Source: a virus
Virus record (IMG/VR): IMGVR_UViG_3300020204_000252
Coordinates: 1-29,990 of that record
Reading direction: 5' to 3' (one strand)
DNA: 29,990 bases
Both the position numbers and the translations under genes were made by a program. Positions 1-6,588 of this stretch are shown here, piece by piece. Each line of letters begins with the position of its first letter. The first letter of the stretch is position 1. The notes under the pieces are model-generated. The model saw only the letters and a program-made list of their open reading frames with translations. It was not told where the DNA came from and did not search any database.

Positions 1-406
1 CAATTGTTACACCTTGGACTGCTCCGGCATTTTCGTATGCACCATGACCTTTTTGATCTGAAAAATTGATGTTGTACGTGTTTCCACTGCCACTGCTACC
101 ATCTCCACCGCCTCCACCGCCTCCACGTCCACCGCCGCCTCTACGACGACCACCACCGAAGCGGCCTCCTTCGCCATAAACAACATTATGAAGGGGATTG
201 AGGGGACTCCAAACACTTTGCATTTGTTGGGCTATAAATCCGGCCTGGGGCTGTTGACGTGGGTCTCCGTCAAAGTTCTTTGCTACACCAGCGGCAGGGG
301 CTTTAAAAGGTTGCGCGGTAGGGCCCTGCTCCATATCCCTGGGATTACGACCAGTAACGTTATAAATCGGCTGAGTGTTTACAGATCCAAAACGATTTGC
401 GGTCAT
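1..406 (-). CDS. Gly-rich protein, partial (3' end beyond left edge)
   Basis: The reading frame opens at the ATG at 406-404 and stays open to base 1, so 135 codons are visible and the C-terminus is missing. The first ~60 residues are ordinary (MTANRFGSVNTQPIYN at the start). A Gly/Arg-rich tract follows (coding bases ~165-95), then a segment reading YNINFSDQKGHGAYENAG and GAVQGVTI at the window edge. The last segment closely resembles GHSAFNNVGAVQGVNI in the 515-aa protein at 1282-2829. The start lies just after the stop of the 106-aa gene and has only a weak Shine-Dalgarno. Function is unknown. Gly-rich phage proteins in such positions are often structural, but that is inference. Confidence in the gene is high; there is no functional call. 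Confidence 0.75.
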   Translation of the reverse strand, partial: MTANRFGSVNTQPIYNVTGRNPRDMEQGPTAQPFKAPAAGVAKNFDGDPRQQPQAGFIAQQMQSVWSPLNPLHNVVYGEGGRFGGGRRRGGGGRGGGGGGGDGSSGSGNTYNINFSDQKGHGAYENAGAVQGVTI

Positions 407-412
407 ACTTAA

Positions 413-733
413 TTATACCCATAGGCTTTGCATTGAGTATCTGCCCGAACCACTGAATTGATCGTCGGTCATTTGTGCCCTCTGGAGCATTACTGGTGCA
501 CCGGACACCCATGACCTATAAGTAGGGGCATACCTATCCACTGACAATATGTCAAGCACCCCCAGTTCGTTCTTGACAAAGCCTCGAGTCTGGGGCATCA
601 ATTGCTGGGGAACAACAGGGCGGGTTTGTCGGATGGTATCTAAATCGGAAATGGCTGATTGTAGGGCGATATCTACCAGCATCTCTTCACGTGATTGCCA
701 CGGACGACGAGATCGGTAGTTATCGACAGCCAT
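413..733 (-). CDS. Hypothetical protein, 106 aa
   Basis: Open frame of 106 aa starting MAVDNYRSRRPWQSREEML. I do not recognise it. It has an Arg-rich, charged N-terminus, a predicted helical stretch around residues 15-35 (EEMLVDIALQSAISDLDTI), a Pro/Gln segment (RPVVPQQLMP) and a Ser/Gln-rich end. There is no signal peptide, membrane segment or cysteine pair. The start codon shares one base with the stop codon of the upstream 42-aa gene (TAATG arrangement), so the two are probably translationally coupled. It belongs to the left-hand run of small proteins that may be virion-associated; that role is inferred from neighbours only. Confidence 0.7.
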   Translation of the reverse strand: MAVDNYRSRRPWQSREEMLVDIALQSAISDLDTIRQTRPVVPQQLMPQTRGFVKNELGVLDILSVDRYAPTYRSWVSGAPVMLQRAQMTDDQFSGSGRYSMQSLWV

Positions 734-861
734 TACTTTTTCTTAGCTTTCTTAGTTTTCTTTGATTTTTCTGCGGGAACGCAATTAGGAACTAATTTAC
801 CGTTCTTCTTCTTCATGCCTTTTTGCACGTAGCCATCCCAGCAAGGACCTTGTTTAGCCAT
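733..861 (-). CDS. Small Lys-rich phage protein, 42 aa
   Basis: A 42-codon frame (ATG at 861-859, TAA at 735-733) encodes MAKQGPCWDGYVQKGMKKK followed by NGKLVPNCVP and an almost pure Lys/Ala/Thr tail. The CWDGY...KxVPNCVP pattern, with two cysteines bracketing a basic loop, is one I recognise from short uncharacterised proteins common in environmental phage genomes. No biochemical role is known to me. The basic tail suggests nucleic-acid or packaged-DNA contact (inference). It is coupled on both sides by TAATG overlaps, upstream to the 52-aa gene and downstream to the 106-aa gene, which supports it being real despite its size. Confidence 0.8.
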   Translation of the reverse strand: MAKQGPCWDGYVQKGMKKKNGKLVPNCVPAEKSKKTKKAKKK

Positions 862-1019
862 TACTTTTTCTTCTTTGCTACTGCCATGTTGTCTACGAGG
901 TTGGGGTAAGGGCGGCCTGCTTTTTTAGCGCGAGCCTTGGCCTCAGCCTTTTCAGACGGGTCAAGCTTCTCTGACTTTTTCTTGGGATTCTTTTTATCCC
1001 ATACTTTTTTCTTTGACAT
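861..1019 (-). CDS. Small Lys-rich phage protein, 52 aa (AGRPYPNLVDN type)
   Basis: A 52-codon frame (ATG 1019-1017, TAA 863-861) encodes MSKKKVWDKKNPKKKSEKL, an Ala/Lys helix (DPSEKAEAKARAKKAG) and the segment GRPYPNLVDNMAVAKKKK. The AGRPYPNLVDN ending is a recurrent motif in short uncharacterised phage proteins that I recognise by eye; no function is established. More than a third of residues are Lys or Arg. The stop overlaps the ATG of the next gene by one base and the start immediately follows the DUF6321-like gene's stop, so it sits inside one polycistronic message. A DNA-compacting or scaffold-like virion role is possible but unproven. Confidence 0.8.
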   Translation of the reverse strand: MSKKKVWDKKNPKKKSEKLDPSEKAEAKARAKKAGRPYPNLVDNMAVAKKKK

Positions 1020-1289
1020 TTAACAGTCCCACTTTCTCAATGATTTGTTAATACGGCTATCTGGATCACGTGCGGTTTTAGACGACGTGTTTTTCTTTTT
1101 CATGCCCTCCATTCGAGCACAAAAAGACTTTCGGCGCTTTGCCTTTGACTTTGATTTGGAAGCTTCTTCACGTGACACGGGCGGCTTGAGGTTGTGCCCC
1201 TCTTTTTTAGCAGACGCACGTCCTTTAGCGTTCAAGCCACCTTCGGGATTTTTACCCTCTTTACGTTGCCACGCTGCTGTTTTAGCCAT
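1020..1289 (-). CDS. DUF6321-like protein, 89 aa
   Basis: The start is the ATG at 1289-1287 (MAKTAAWQRKEGKNPEGG), which overlaps the end of the 515-aa gene by 8 bp. An upstream in-frame start would push 66 bp further into that gene, and the homology begins at AAWQRKEGKNPEGGLNAKG. The line W-x-R-K-E-G-K-N-P-E-G-G-L-N-A-K-G-R-A-S, followed by GHNLKPPV, matches my memory of the DUF6321 family, a widespread phage and prokaryotic domain of unknown function. The second half is Lys/Ser-rich (EEASKSKSKAKRRKSFCARM), then ends RINKSLRKWDC. Family members usually continue with RRxSFxARMxxM, which is visible here as RKSFCARMEGM. The function is unknown. Confidence 0.85.
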   Translation of the reverse strand: MAKTAAWQRKEGKNPEGGLNAKGRASAKKEGHNLKPPVSREEASKSKSKAKRRKSFCARMEGMKKKNTSSKTARDPDSRINKSLRKWDC

Positions 1290-2829
1290 TGTTTTTGGTA
1301 GTGCGTCGACCACCACGTGTGGCATTCTTGGCTCGAGGATGGTTAGCAGCAGCACCGCTGTTACTTATTACCCCACCTTTGCCACCACCGGCTGCACGAC
1401 CACTATTGGTGATCGTCGAAGGCAAACCACCGCCTGCACCTCCACCGCCACCATAATTTATTGTCTGGTTGTTGGTAGAAAACGGACTGCCACCGGTTAT
1501 ATCGCCACTGTTATTTCCGCCAATGTTTACACCTTGGACTGCCCCAACATTGTTAAATGCTGAATGTCCGCCCTGGAAAGCACCAGAACGACCACTTGCT
1601 GGGGCACCACCGCCACCCGCTGGAGCACCACCGTCTGATGGAGAGGTTGGAGCGTCTTCGAGGCCTTTTCCTCGAAGCCTTCCTTTACCACCGCCTGCCG
1701 GAGGAGTCGGAGGGACTGCACCACCACCTGAACCAGATGGTGGAGTCGGAGGAGACGGAGGAGCGTCTGCCGCTGCTTGTGCCTCTCCTCTCTTTCGTAT
1801 GTCTACTTCAGATCCACCAAGCCACTTGCCAACTTTAGCAAGTGTTCCTCGAAGCCTTCCACCCTTTTTGGAAGAATCCTCAGTTGGGGCTGAGGGGTTA
1901 ACAGGTGTAACTTCTGGACCCTTGGCTGGAGATTTACTAGGCTCGCTAACGAGTCCTGTATCTTTATCCCACTCGTCTGTACGCATCATTTCCATGCCGC
2001 CTCGACTTGCACGTTCGGCTGAAGCTTTACGCTCTTCGTCCCAATAGCCACCATCACCCTTTTTCTTTGCGCCAAAGTTCTTGGGCTTACCAGTACCGCC
2101 CTTTTTGGTGTCTTCAGGAGCTTCTCCGTATGACATACCGCCACCTGCGGCCTTTGCATCGTCCCAGATGGTGCTCTTTTCTTTCTTTGCGCCAAAGTTA
2201 CGAGGACCAGTTGATGGGGAGTCTTCTTTCTTTGCTGGAGCATCTTCTTTCTTTGCCATTGATTCGGATGCCTTATTAACGGCAGCATCCACTGCTGGAG
2301 TGGTCTTCTTCGGACGACCACGCGGCCTCTTTTCCTTGGAGGCAGCGGGCTGCTTCTCGGCGGCGGGCTGCTTCTCAGCAGCGGGCTTCTTTTTCTTGGA
2401 GTCAGTTTTCTTTTCTTCCTTGGCCTCTGGTGCGTTTGCAGGCGTATCTGGAGTCTTCATTTCAGAAGATTTATCTTTCTTTTTTGCCACAGTGGGATCC
2501 TTTCGCTCACTTGCTTTTCGCTCTTTAACTTCTGTATCTTCTAGGTTGTATGACTCCTCTGTTTTTGGATCAAGAAGCCGCTTCAATTCTTTTTGACTAT
2601 TTGCAACATTCTTCGCCAAAAAGTCTTGATGCTTTTTTAATTTGTCGCCAGTTAAACCTGGTTCATATCTTGTACCACCTGGGCTTACCATGCTACGTAC
2701 TTGTCCGCCCTCGCCCGTACCAAACACCTTGCCGGGATCGGCAATAATACGTTCATGCATACGAATATGCCGCTTCAAACGCGAGTTTTTAACCTTGTCA
2801 GCAGCAGATGCTTTCTTTTTCTCAGCCAT
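1282..2829 (-). CDS. 515-aa low-complexity AT-hook / Pro-Gly-rich protein
   Basis: A strong Shine-Dalgarno (GGAGGATCT before ATG at 2829) fixes the start. In order: a charged helical N-terminus (residues 1-95, with HIRMHERIIADPGKVFG and a KLKKHQDFLAKN helix); a Lys/Glu/Ala linker (95-200) with a PAAEKQ tandem and the AT-hook KRPRGRPKK; two copies of NFGAKK (~210-260); a Pro/Gly/Ser region (300-410); and a C-terminal Gly/Asn/Ser region with GHSAFNNVGAVQGVNI and NNQTINYGGGGGAGGG. AT-hooks bind the minor groove of AT-rich DNA, so a DNA-associated virion or nucleoid protein is plausible. The tail could equally be a surface or fibre-like structure. The module shared with the truncated gene at 1-406 suggests a related role. 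No enzyme motif is visible. Confidence 0.8.
   Translation of the reverse strand: MAEKKKASAADKVKNSRLKRHIRMHERIIADPGKVFGTGEGGQVRSMVSPGGTRYEPGLTGDKLKKHQDFLAKNVANSQKELKRLLDPKTEESYNLEDTEVKERKASERKDPTVAKKKDKSSEMKTPDTPANAPEAKEEKKTDSKKKKPAAEKQPAAEKQPAASKEKRPRGRPKKTTPAVDAAVNKASESMAKKEDAPAKKEDSPSTGPRNFGAKKEKSTIWDDAKAAGGGMSYGEAPEDTKKGGTGKPKNFGAKKKGDGGYWDEERKASAERASRGGMEMMRTDEWDKDTGLVSEPSKSPAKGPEVTPVNPSAPTEDSSKKGGRLRGTLAKVGKWLGGSEVDIRKRGEAQAAADAPPSPPTPPSGSGGGAVPPTPPAGGGKGRLRGKGLEDAPTSPSDGGAPAGGGGAPASGRSGAFQGGHSAFNNVGAVQGVNIGGNNSGDITGGSPFSTNNQTINYGGGGGAGGGLPSTITNSGRAAGGGKGGVISNSGAAANHPRAKNATRGGRRTTKNNG
2062..2199 (-). repeat. Direct repeat pair encoding NFGAKK
   Basis: The 18-base string TTTCTTTGCGCCAAAGTT occurs at 2062-2079 and again at 2182-2199, exactly 120 bp apart and in the same frame. 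Both copies encode the NFGAKK(K/E) peptide of the 515-aa protein. This is probably an internal duplication of a short peptide module. Confidence 0.8.
2343..2389 (-). repeat. 18-bp tandem repeat inside the 515-aa gene
   Basis: GCGGGC recurs at 2345, 2363 and 2381, giving a period of 18 bp and about 2.6 copies. It encodes the hexapeptide PAAEKQ repeated. The period is a multiple of three, so the repeat is a protein-level spacer that can expand by slippage without a frameshift. Confidence 0.85.
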
Positions 2830-2847
2830 AGATCCTCCAGAATATCA

Positions 2848-3789
2848 TTAAAAGAGCTCTAATTGCTCTGCTCCCCAGTCACCGCCAAATTGGTTCTTGG
2901 ATAAGGGTTTTGATGGGGCTTTTGGCTTTTCAACTTTTGTTGGGCTGGGCTTTGGCTTCTTTTTTGACTTAGGGGCATTCTGTTCTTCTACGTTGCGTCG
3001 TAGGGCTTCGTGGTTTGGAACGTGGTTAGTTACGTATTCTTCAATAGTAGTTTTAGGCTGACCTGCTCGAACCCTGTCATATTGGTGTTGTATAAATCCT
3101 CGATATTCAGGGTAATAATGACCAGTTTCCCAGTCCTTAGCTGGTAATGCCCCCACGCCTTTAGTAAGCCACTTTCCAGTAATTACATGGTGGGAGTTAT
3201 CATCCCAGGAAAGGGTGTCCATTGGGTTGTGATCAGCATCATCTCTTGACCTTATTTTACGTTTAACACCCTTTTTGGGAAGTTGATCTTTTGTCATAAA
3301 ATCTAGTTCGTCATACCCAAATCTTGCTACTTCGTCAGTGTACGACCCGCTGAAAACTCTTTTGGGGTAATAATCTTTTCCTGATAGATGTCCACCAGTT
3401 TTTTCTCTGTAGTAGTGGTTGTAATAATTGTCGGTTGCTGCCTCTTTTATGTCAAAAGCATCCGGTAACCTCAACCCAGACATATACTCATTTGCTTCTT
3501 TTTCAAGACTAGGAATGTGTCTCATGTTGTCATCAAGACTTGTTCCTTCGTAAAAATGCGGGGTCATATCCCAAGGTTCTCCGGGATTGGGATTTGCATA
3601 ATGGCTGCGACTCCACCAACTCGCATCTTCATCTTCAAAGTTTTGAGAATCTTTTATATCTTGTTTGTATCCTTTGACGTGCATTAAATTATTAGCTGCA
3701 CTAGTCATTGCTGTGTGGCTAACCGGGTACAAATACTCAGGCGCAACATCAAAACGCTTTAAGGAGTTGCTTGTGCCTTTACGGGCCAT
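2848..3789 (-). CDS. Hypothetical protein, 313 aa
   Basis: The start at 3789 has a Shine-Dalgarno (GGAGATAAGT before ATG). The protein begins MARKGTSNSLKRFDVAPEYL and is rich in Tyr, Asp, His and Asn through residues 1-250 (for example TDNYYNHYYREKTGGHLSG). It then has a Lys/Pro-rich linker (KSKKKPKPSPTKVEKPKAP) and ends in the compact acidic tail QFGGDWGAEQLELF. The basic linker plus short terminal motif looks like a tethered docking peptide, but I recognise no family. There is no membrane segment or cysteine cluster. It sits between the 165-aa gene and the 515-aa low-complexity gene in the presumed virion-protein block. Confidence 0.75.
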   Translation of the reverse strand: MARKGTSNSLKRFDVAPEYLYPVSHTAMTSAANNLMHVKGYKQDIKDSQNFEDEDASWWSRSHYANPNPGEPWDMTPHFYEGTSLDDNMRHIPSLEKEANEYMSGLRLPDAFDIKEAATDNYYNHYYREKTGGHLSGKDYYPKRVFSGSYTDEVARFGYDELDFMTKDQLPKKGVKRKIRSRDDADHNPMDTLSWDDNSHHVITGKWLTKGVGALPAKDWETGHYYPEYRGFIQHQYDRVRAGQPKTTIEEYVTNHVPNHEALRRNVEEQNAPKSKKKPKPSPTKVEKPKAPSKPLSKNQFGGDWGAEQLELF

Positions 3790-3791
3790 AC

Positions 3792-4289
3792 TTATCTCCA
3801 GGTTGGGCGCAGAGTCTGCAATTGCGCCCTTCGCTCAGCATTGACTTCGACAGTTACTTCTTGATCGGTGGTCCTGGGCAAACCTTTAGGGCCGACTTTG
3901 CCATCGTTCGTTAGGCGTACAGGCTCAGCTCCCGGAGGTGCAAACTTTATACCAGCCTGTTGGTACTGAAGACCAGTGTAAAGATTGAACTCTTGAGGCC
4001 AGAGGTAATCACCTTGGTTGATGCGTTCACCTTTGTGAACACCACGAGAGTACTGTCGAGCATTCATTCGGCTCAACGTGCCAAGGATCTTGTCCTGTCG
4101 TCGGTTGGCCGACATTGTCCCTAAGTATCCGTCTGGATACGTAGTGTCTTGCAGGGTTCGATACCCTGCTAGTTGGTAGTCCTTTGCGCTGCGAAAAACA
4201 GGTGCGGGGCCAAGAAGAGGTTGCGACCCAGCGTCGGGTGGCATGCTGGGGTTATTCCAGTTAGCAAATGCTTGCGTCTGCTGGCTCAT
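3792..4289 (-). CDS. Hypothetical protein, 165 aa
   Basis: The frame starts MSQQTQAFANWNNPSMPPDA; its ATG overlaps the stop of the 125-aa gene (ATGA). The N-terminal ~30 residues are Pro/Gln/Asn-rich and probably disordered. The middle is rich in Tyr, Arg and Gln (YQLAGYRTLQDTTYPDGYLG), and the C-terminus has a short predicted strand region (QEVTVEVNAERRAQLQTL). I do not recognise a family. Size and composition fit a minor structural protein, a weak inference from location between other unrecognised proteins. Confidence 0.7.
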   Translation of the reverse strand: MSQQTQAFANWNNPSMPPDAGSQPLLGPAPVFRSAKDYQLAGYRTLQDTTYPDGYLGTMSANRRQDKILGTLSRMNARQYSRGVHKGERINQGDYLWPQEFNLYTGLQYQQAGIKFAPPGAEPVRLTNDGKVGPKGLPRTTDQEVTVEVNAERRAQLQTLRPTWR

Positions 4290-4663
4290 TTCTTACCTCT
4301 ACCCTTTGGCGTTCTTTTACGTACATACAAGTATCCACCATCTCCGTCATCAATGTATGGAACTGCACCAGCTACGTCTACGCGTTCTACTAAATTTAAA
4401 GCCTTTTTTCTACTTATAGGCTTGTGCCAATTATCTGCTGAAAGAGCGTATCTGGCAGCGTCTTCGGGCTTGTGTGTGACCCATATGGCCTCATGATTTC
4501 TAAACTGTCGCAAAAACCCTTTTGGGATATCGTTACCACGTTCCCGTTCGGTTTTTACTATATCCTTAAGATTTCCCCATTGGGGAGAATTTAACATATC
4601 ACTAGCTCTGTAACCAAACTTCTGTGGTTTTACAACAGGAAGAATTGGTTTTTTACCAGTCAT
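4286..4663 (-). CDS. Hypothetical protein, 125 aa
   Basis: The start ATG at 4663 overlaps the stop of the 35-aa gene (ATGA) and the stop overlaps the next start (ATGA), so it is embedded in a coupled series. It begins MTGKKPILPVVKPQKFGYRA, has a helical middle and then a segment EAIWVTHKPEDAARYALS, followed by VDVAGAVPYIDDGDGGYLYV and a basic tail. The pattern of a Trp-Val-Thr strand followed by an (A)xxYA helix resembles small ADP-ribosyltransferase-like or toxin-like folds in phage genomes. No catalytic triad can be assigned, so I do not call it. Function unknown. Confidence 0.7.
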   Translation of the reverse strand: MTGKKPILPVVKPQKFGYRASDMLNSPQWGNLKDIVKTERERGNDIPKGFLRQFRNHEAIWVTHKPEDAARYALSADNWHKPISRKKALNLVERVDVAGAVPYIDDGDGGYLYVRKRTPKGRGKK

Positions 4664-4767
4664 CCCCTACCGCCCATGGATGTCATAAAACCGCCACCGG
4701 CTCCGGCAGCGGATGAAATAGGCCTGGGCTTGGCTTTCTTTTTGGTGGTTTTCTTTTTCTTAGGCAT
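4660..4767 (-). CDS. Tiny basic protein, 35 aa
   Basis: A 35-codon frame starting at the ATG at 4767-4765 (MPKKKKTTKKKAKPRPISS, then AAGAGGGFMTSMGGRG) and ending in TGA at 4662-4660. The frame stays open upstream, but those codons lie inside the 171-aa gene. The MPKKKK start gives the 8-bp overlap typical of this genome, so I choose it. It combines a Lys-rich head with a Gly-rich tail ending GGFMTSMGGRG, a composition echoed in other small genes of this block. Function unknown. The coupled overlaps on both sides (8 bp and ATGA) are the main evidence that it is real. Confidence 0.6.
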   Translation of the reverse strand: MPKKKKTTKKKAKPRPISSAAGAGGGFMTSMGGRG

Positions 4768-5275
4768 ACCAATCGTCATCTTTGTTGGGCCACTTGTCTT
4801 TGTTTTTATCTTCGGGGTAACCATCCGGGAAACCATCTTTTTGAATTCGGGGCTTTTTGGGCGGCTTTTTACCGCTACCACCAGCATCGGTTTTTTTTAC
4901 TTTTTTTGGATACCTAGTTTCTTTATAATCTTTTGGTAGTTGGTATTTATCATAATTCTCATTTTGGTTACGCAATGGTTCGTCTTGATAAAGACTTTCG
5001 TCTTGACCAATCACACCCATCTTTTTGCCGATGTGGTCCATGGTGCGCATGGCATACGACGTAAATCGGCCAGCGGTTCCCGGGCGTTTCATGCCTAACT
5101 TTGGAAGATCAACCTGGCTTTGGTAATGCGCCTCTAGTGGATGAATATCCCTAACCTTGTAATCAGGTGATTCGCTATGGGCAGCATCTCGAGCTGCGGA
5201 AGCTTTGCGACCACGATACTCATTGATATCGGTGATCGAACCTTTGGGCTGGTCGTGCTTTCGAATAAAACCCAT
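4760..5275 (-). CDS. Hypothetical protein, 171 aa
   Basis: The frame begins MGFIRKHDQPKGSITDINEY. The Shine-Dalgarno is poor (AGGA about 13 bases upstream), so the start is less certain than its neighbours'. The first 90 residues are mixed charged and Ala/Tyr, with a helix around SYAMRTMDHIGKKMG. The last 80 are a Lys/Pro/Asp low-complexity tail (KKVKKTDAGGSGKKPPKKP ... PNKDDDWYA). There are no recognisable domains, cysteines or membrane segments. It belongs to the same basic low-complexity group as its neighbours and may be virion- or DNA-associated (inference). Confidence 0.7.
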   Translation of the reverse strand: MGFIRKHDQPKGSITDINEYRGRKASAARDAAHSESPDYKVRDIHPLEAHYQSQVDLPKLGMKRPGTAGRFTSYAMRTMDHIGKKMGVIGQDESLYQDEPLRNQNENYDKYQLPKDYKETRYPKKVKKTDAGGSGKKPPKKPRIQKDGFPDGYPEDKNKDKWPNKDDDWYA

Positions 5276-5283
5276 ATTAAAAC

Positions 5284-5847
5284 TTAGATCCTAATGTCTT
5301 TGTGGTATTCACCCTGTTTCATTTTTTCTTCGTGAGCTTGCTTTTCTTCGTGAGCCTTGGCTGCTTCAGCACGTGGCTTCCTACCATACGTCTTTTTGTC
5401 GTACTTCTCGACACCCTTGAACCCGCCCTTAGCGTACGCTTCGGCAACTCCACCCTTGGCAACCGACTCAATACGACCATCCTTTTTTTCTCTAAAGGTG
5501 TTCTGGCCAAAAGTGTCAAGCCTACGTTCTTCGTCTGCGCGGGCACGGTCATAAACACGACCACGCCTTTGTGATTCGTCACGATTCTTGGGTTTGTTAA
5601 TTTCCTTCATCGCCTTGTCTTTACGGCGCTGTTCTTTCTTAGACAACGGAACAGCTGGAGCAGTGGACTCACTATCGATTTGAACTTTGTAGCCAACACT
5701 GCCATCTGGCTTGGCATACCTTTTTGTATCCCCACGCATTACTGACTGGTGCACATCATCTATGTTGCGTACGGGCGGGGGTTTGGTCACGCCATGCGGA
5801 TCGTCGTAGCGCCCACCATGATGACCTTTGTGTCGAAACAACGGCAT
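5284..5847 (-). CDS. Hypothetical basic protein, 187 aa
   Basis: The start at 5847 has a good Shine-Dalgarno (GAGGTAGTC before ATG). It begins MPLFRHKGHHGGRYDDPHGV. Residues ~70-120 are densely charged (SKKEQRRKDKAMKEINK, RRGRVYDRARADEERR), and residues ~140-187 form another charged helical stretch rich in Ala, Lys and Glu (EAAKAHEEKQAHEEKMKQGE), likely coiled coil or single alpha-helix. No family is recognised. It lies two bases downstream of the SpoVS gene, so the two are probably co-translated. A DNA-binding or internal virion role would fit the charge, but this is inference. Confidence 0.7.
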   Translation of the reverse strand: MPLFRHKGHHGGRYDDPHGVTKPPPVRNIDDVHQSVMRGDTKRYAKPDGSVGYKVQIDSESTAPAVPLSKKEQRRKDKAMKEINKPKNRDESQRRGRVYDRARADEERRLDTFGQNTFREKKDGRIESVAKGGVAEAYAKGGFKGVEKYDKKTYGRKPRAEAAKAHEEKQAHEEKMKQGEYHKDIRI

Positions 5848-5849
5848 GA

Positions 5850-6140
5850 CTACCTCACTACAGGTTTAAAGGAGATTGCCGAAATGCTCTCTCCGTTCTC
5901 TCCAATAATATCATCAAAGCCAATAATGTAGGTCAGATCAATACCACGGGGGGCAACAAAACCACGTGCAATAGCAGCAGATTTTGCTGCTTGGTTAACC
6001 GCACTGGCTCCAATTGCTCGCATCTTGGGAAAATGTCCAGCAACGACAGATCTAGCCAAAATTGAGCCTACACTTTGAGGATTACTACTTCCCGAAACTT
6101 TAAGGACATCGTCAATCTTTGTAACCTGTTCTTCAGCCAT
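5850..6140 (-). CDS. spoVS: SpoVS-domain protein (stage V sporulation protein S homologue)
   Basis: The chosen ATG at 6140 has a clear Shine-Dalgarno (AGGAGACAAT); a TTG 15 bp upstream is less likely. The 96-aa protein begins MAEEQVTKIDDVLKVSGSS and carries the SpoVS signature along its length: LKVSGSSNPQSVGSILA, then IGASAVNQAAKSAAIARGFV and APRGIDLTYIIGF, ending ISAISFKPVVR. Bacterial SpoVS is about 86 aa, so this is a full domain with a short N-terminal addition. SpoVS affects sporulation and septation in Bacillus and has an Alba-like fold linked to nucleic-acid binding; its molecular role is unsettled. In a phage it may act as a nucleic-acid-binding or host-modulating protein (inference). 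It sits between the recombination nucleases and the basic-protein block. Confidence 0.9.
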   Translation of the reverse strand: MAEEQVTKIDDVLKVSGSSNPQSVGSILARSVVAGHFPKMRAIGASAVNQAAKSAAIARGFVAPRGIDLTYIIGFDDIIGENGESISAISFKPVVR

Positions 6141-6171
6141 ATTGTCTCCTAACAATGAACCTAAAACAAGT

Positions 6172-6588
6172 TTAGCAGAACCCCAAATCTTTTAAAATAG
6201 CAACAATGTCGGACAAGCGCATGACCGCGTAGGAATCACCAAGTGATTTTTCTCCCTTGCCGGGGCGTTTAACCACCAAAATGGGCAGGGCAGCTTGGCG
6301 AAAAGCAGTTTCAGAAAGGGGGGCATTGTCTAGTCGGACAGCCTGATCCACGGTGTCGTTAAGCCACTCACTTAACTTAAACGTTTTTTGATTCTTGCAT
6401 TGAATACAAGCTTTTCGGACAATAGTAACACCAGAATTGTGTCTGGTCTGCTCTATGCCGTGAATGTCTCCTTTATCTTGCCCGCCTTCCAACGCTGTGC
6501 GGTGGGCTTTCTCAAAGCCATTGGCGTTAAGATATTCACGTATGGCAGTCTCAAACGACGTGCCTTTGGCTTTATGTTTATTACCCAT
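6172..6588 (-). CDS. PD-(D/E)xK-type nuclease, Mrr/Hjc-like (QxK variant)
   Basis: I take the start as the ATG at 6588, which overlaps the 54-aa gene by 8 bp; longer in-frame starts would run through that gene. The 138-aa protein begins MGNKHKAKGTSFETAIREYL. E13 (in SFE), D41 (in GDIHG), and Q63-x-K65 (in CIQCKNQ) match the core of the restriction-endonuclease-like fold. Gln replaces the usual Glu of ExK, as in Mrr/McrC-type enzymes. Small nucleases of this type in phages act as Holliday-junction or branched-DNA resolvases before packaging, or as repair nucleases. The context of RecA, Cas4-like nuclease and DNA polymerase supports a recombination role. The exact substrate cannot be told from sequence. 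Confidence 0.8.
   Translation of the reverse strand: MGNKHKAKGTSFETAIREYLNANGFEKAHRTALEGGQDKGDIHGIEQTRHNSGVTIVRKACIQCKNQKTFKLSEWLNDTVDQAVRLDNAPLSETAFRQAALPILVVKRPGKGEKSLGDSYAVMRLSDIVAILKDLGFC

Noticed and set aside
2343-2389. The 18-bp tandem as a regulatory or phase-variation element
   Set aside because: Its period is a multiple of three and it encodes a clean PAAEKQ repeat, so expansion would not switch the gene off.
1045-2747. Several long plus-strand open frames opposite the 515-aa and DUF6321-like genes
   Set aside because: They are antisense to low-complexity, Gly/Pro/Lys-rich genes whose composition removes stops on the other strand; they lack ribosome-binding sites and recognisable motifs, and no other gene in the window is on the plus strand.
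4660-4887. A 75-codon version of the 35-aa gene
   Set aside because: The extra 40 codons lie inside the 171-aa gene; the MPKKKK start gives the usual 8-bp overlap.
5850-6140. SpoVS as proof of a spore-forming host
   Set aside because: SpoVS homologues also occur in non-sporulating bacteria, so it does not identify the host.
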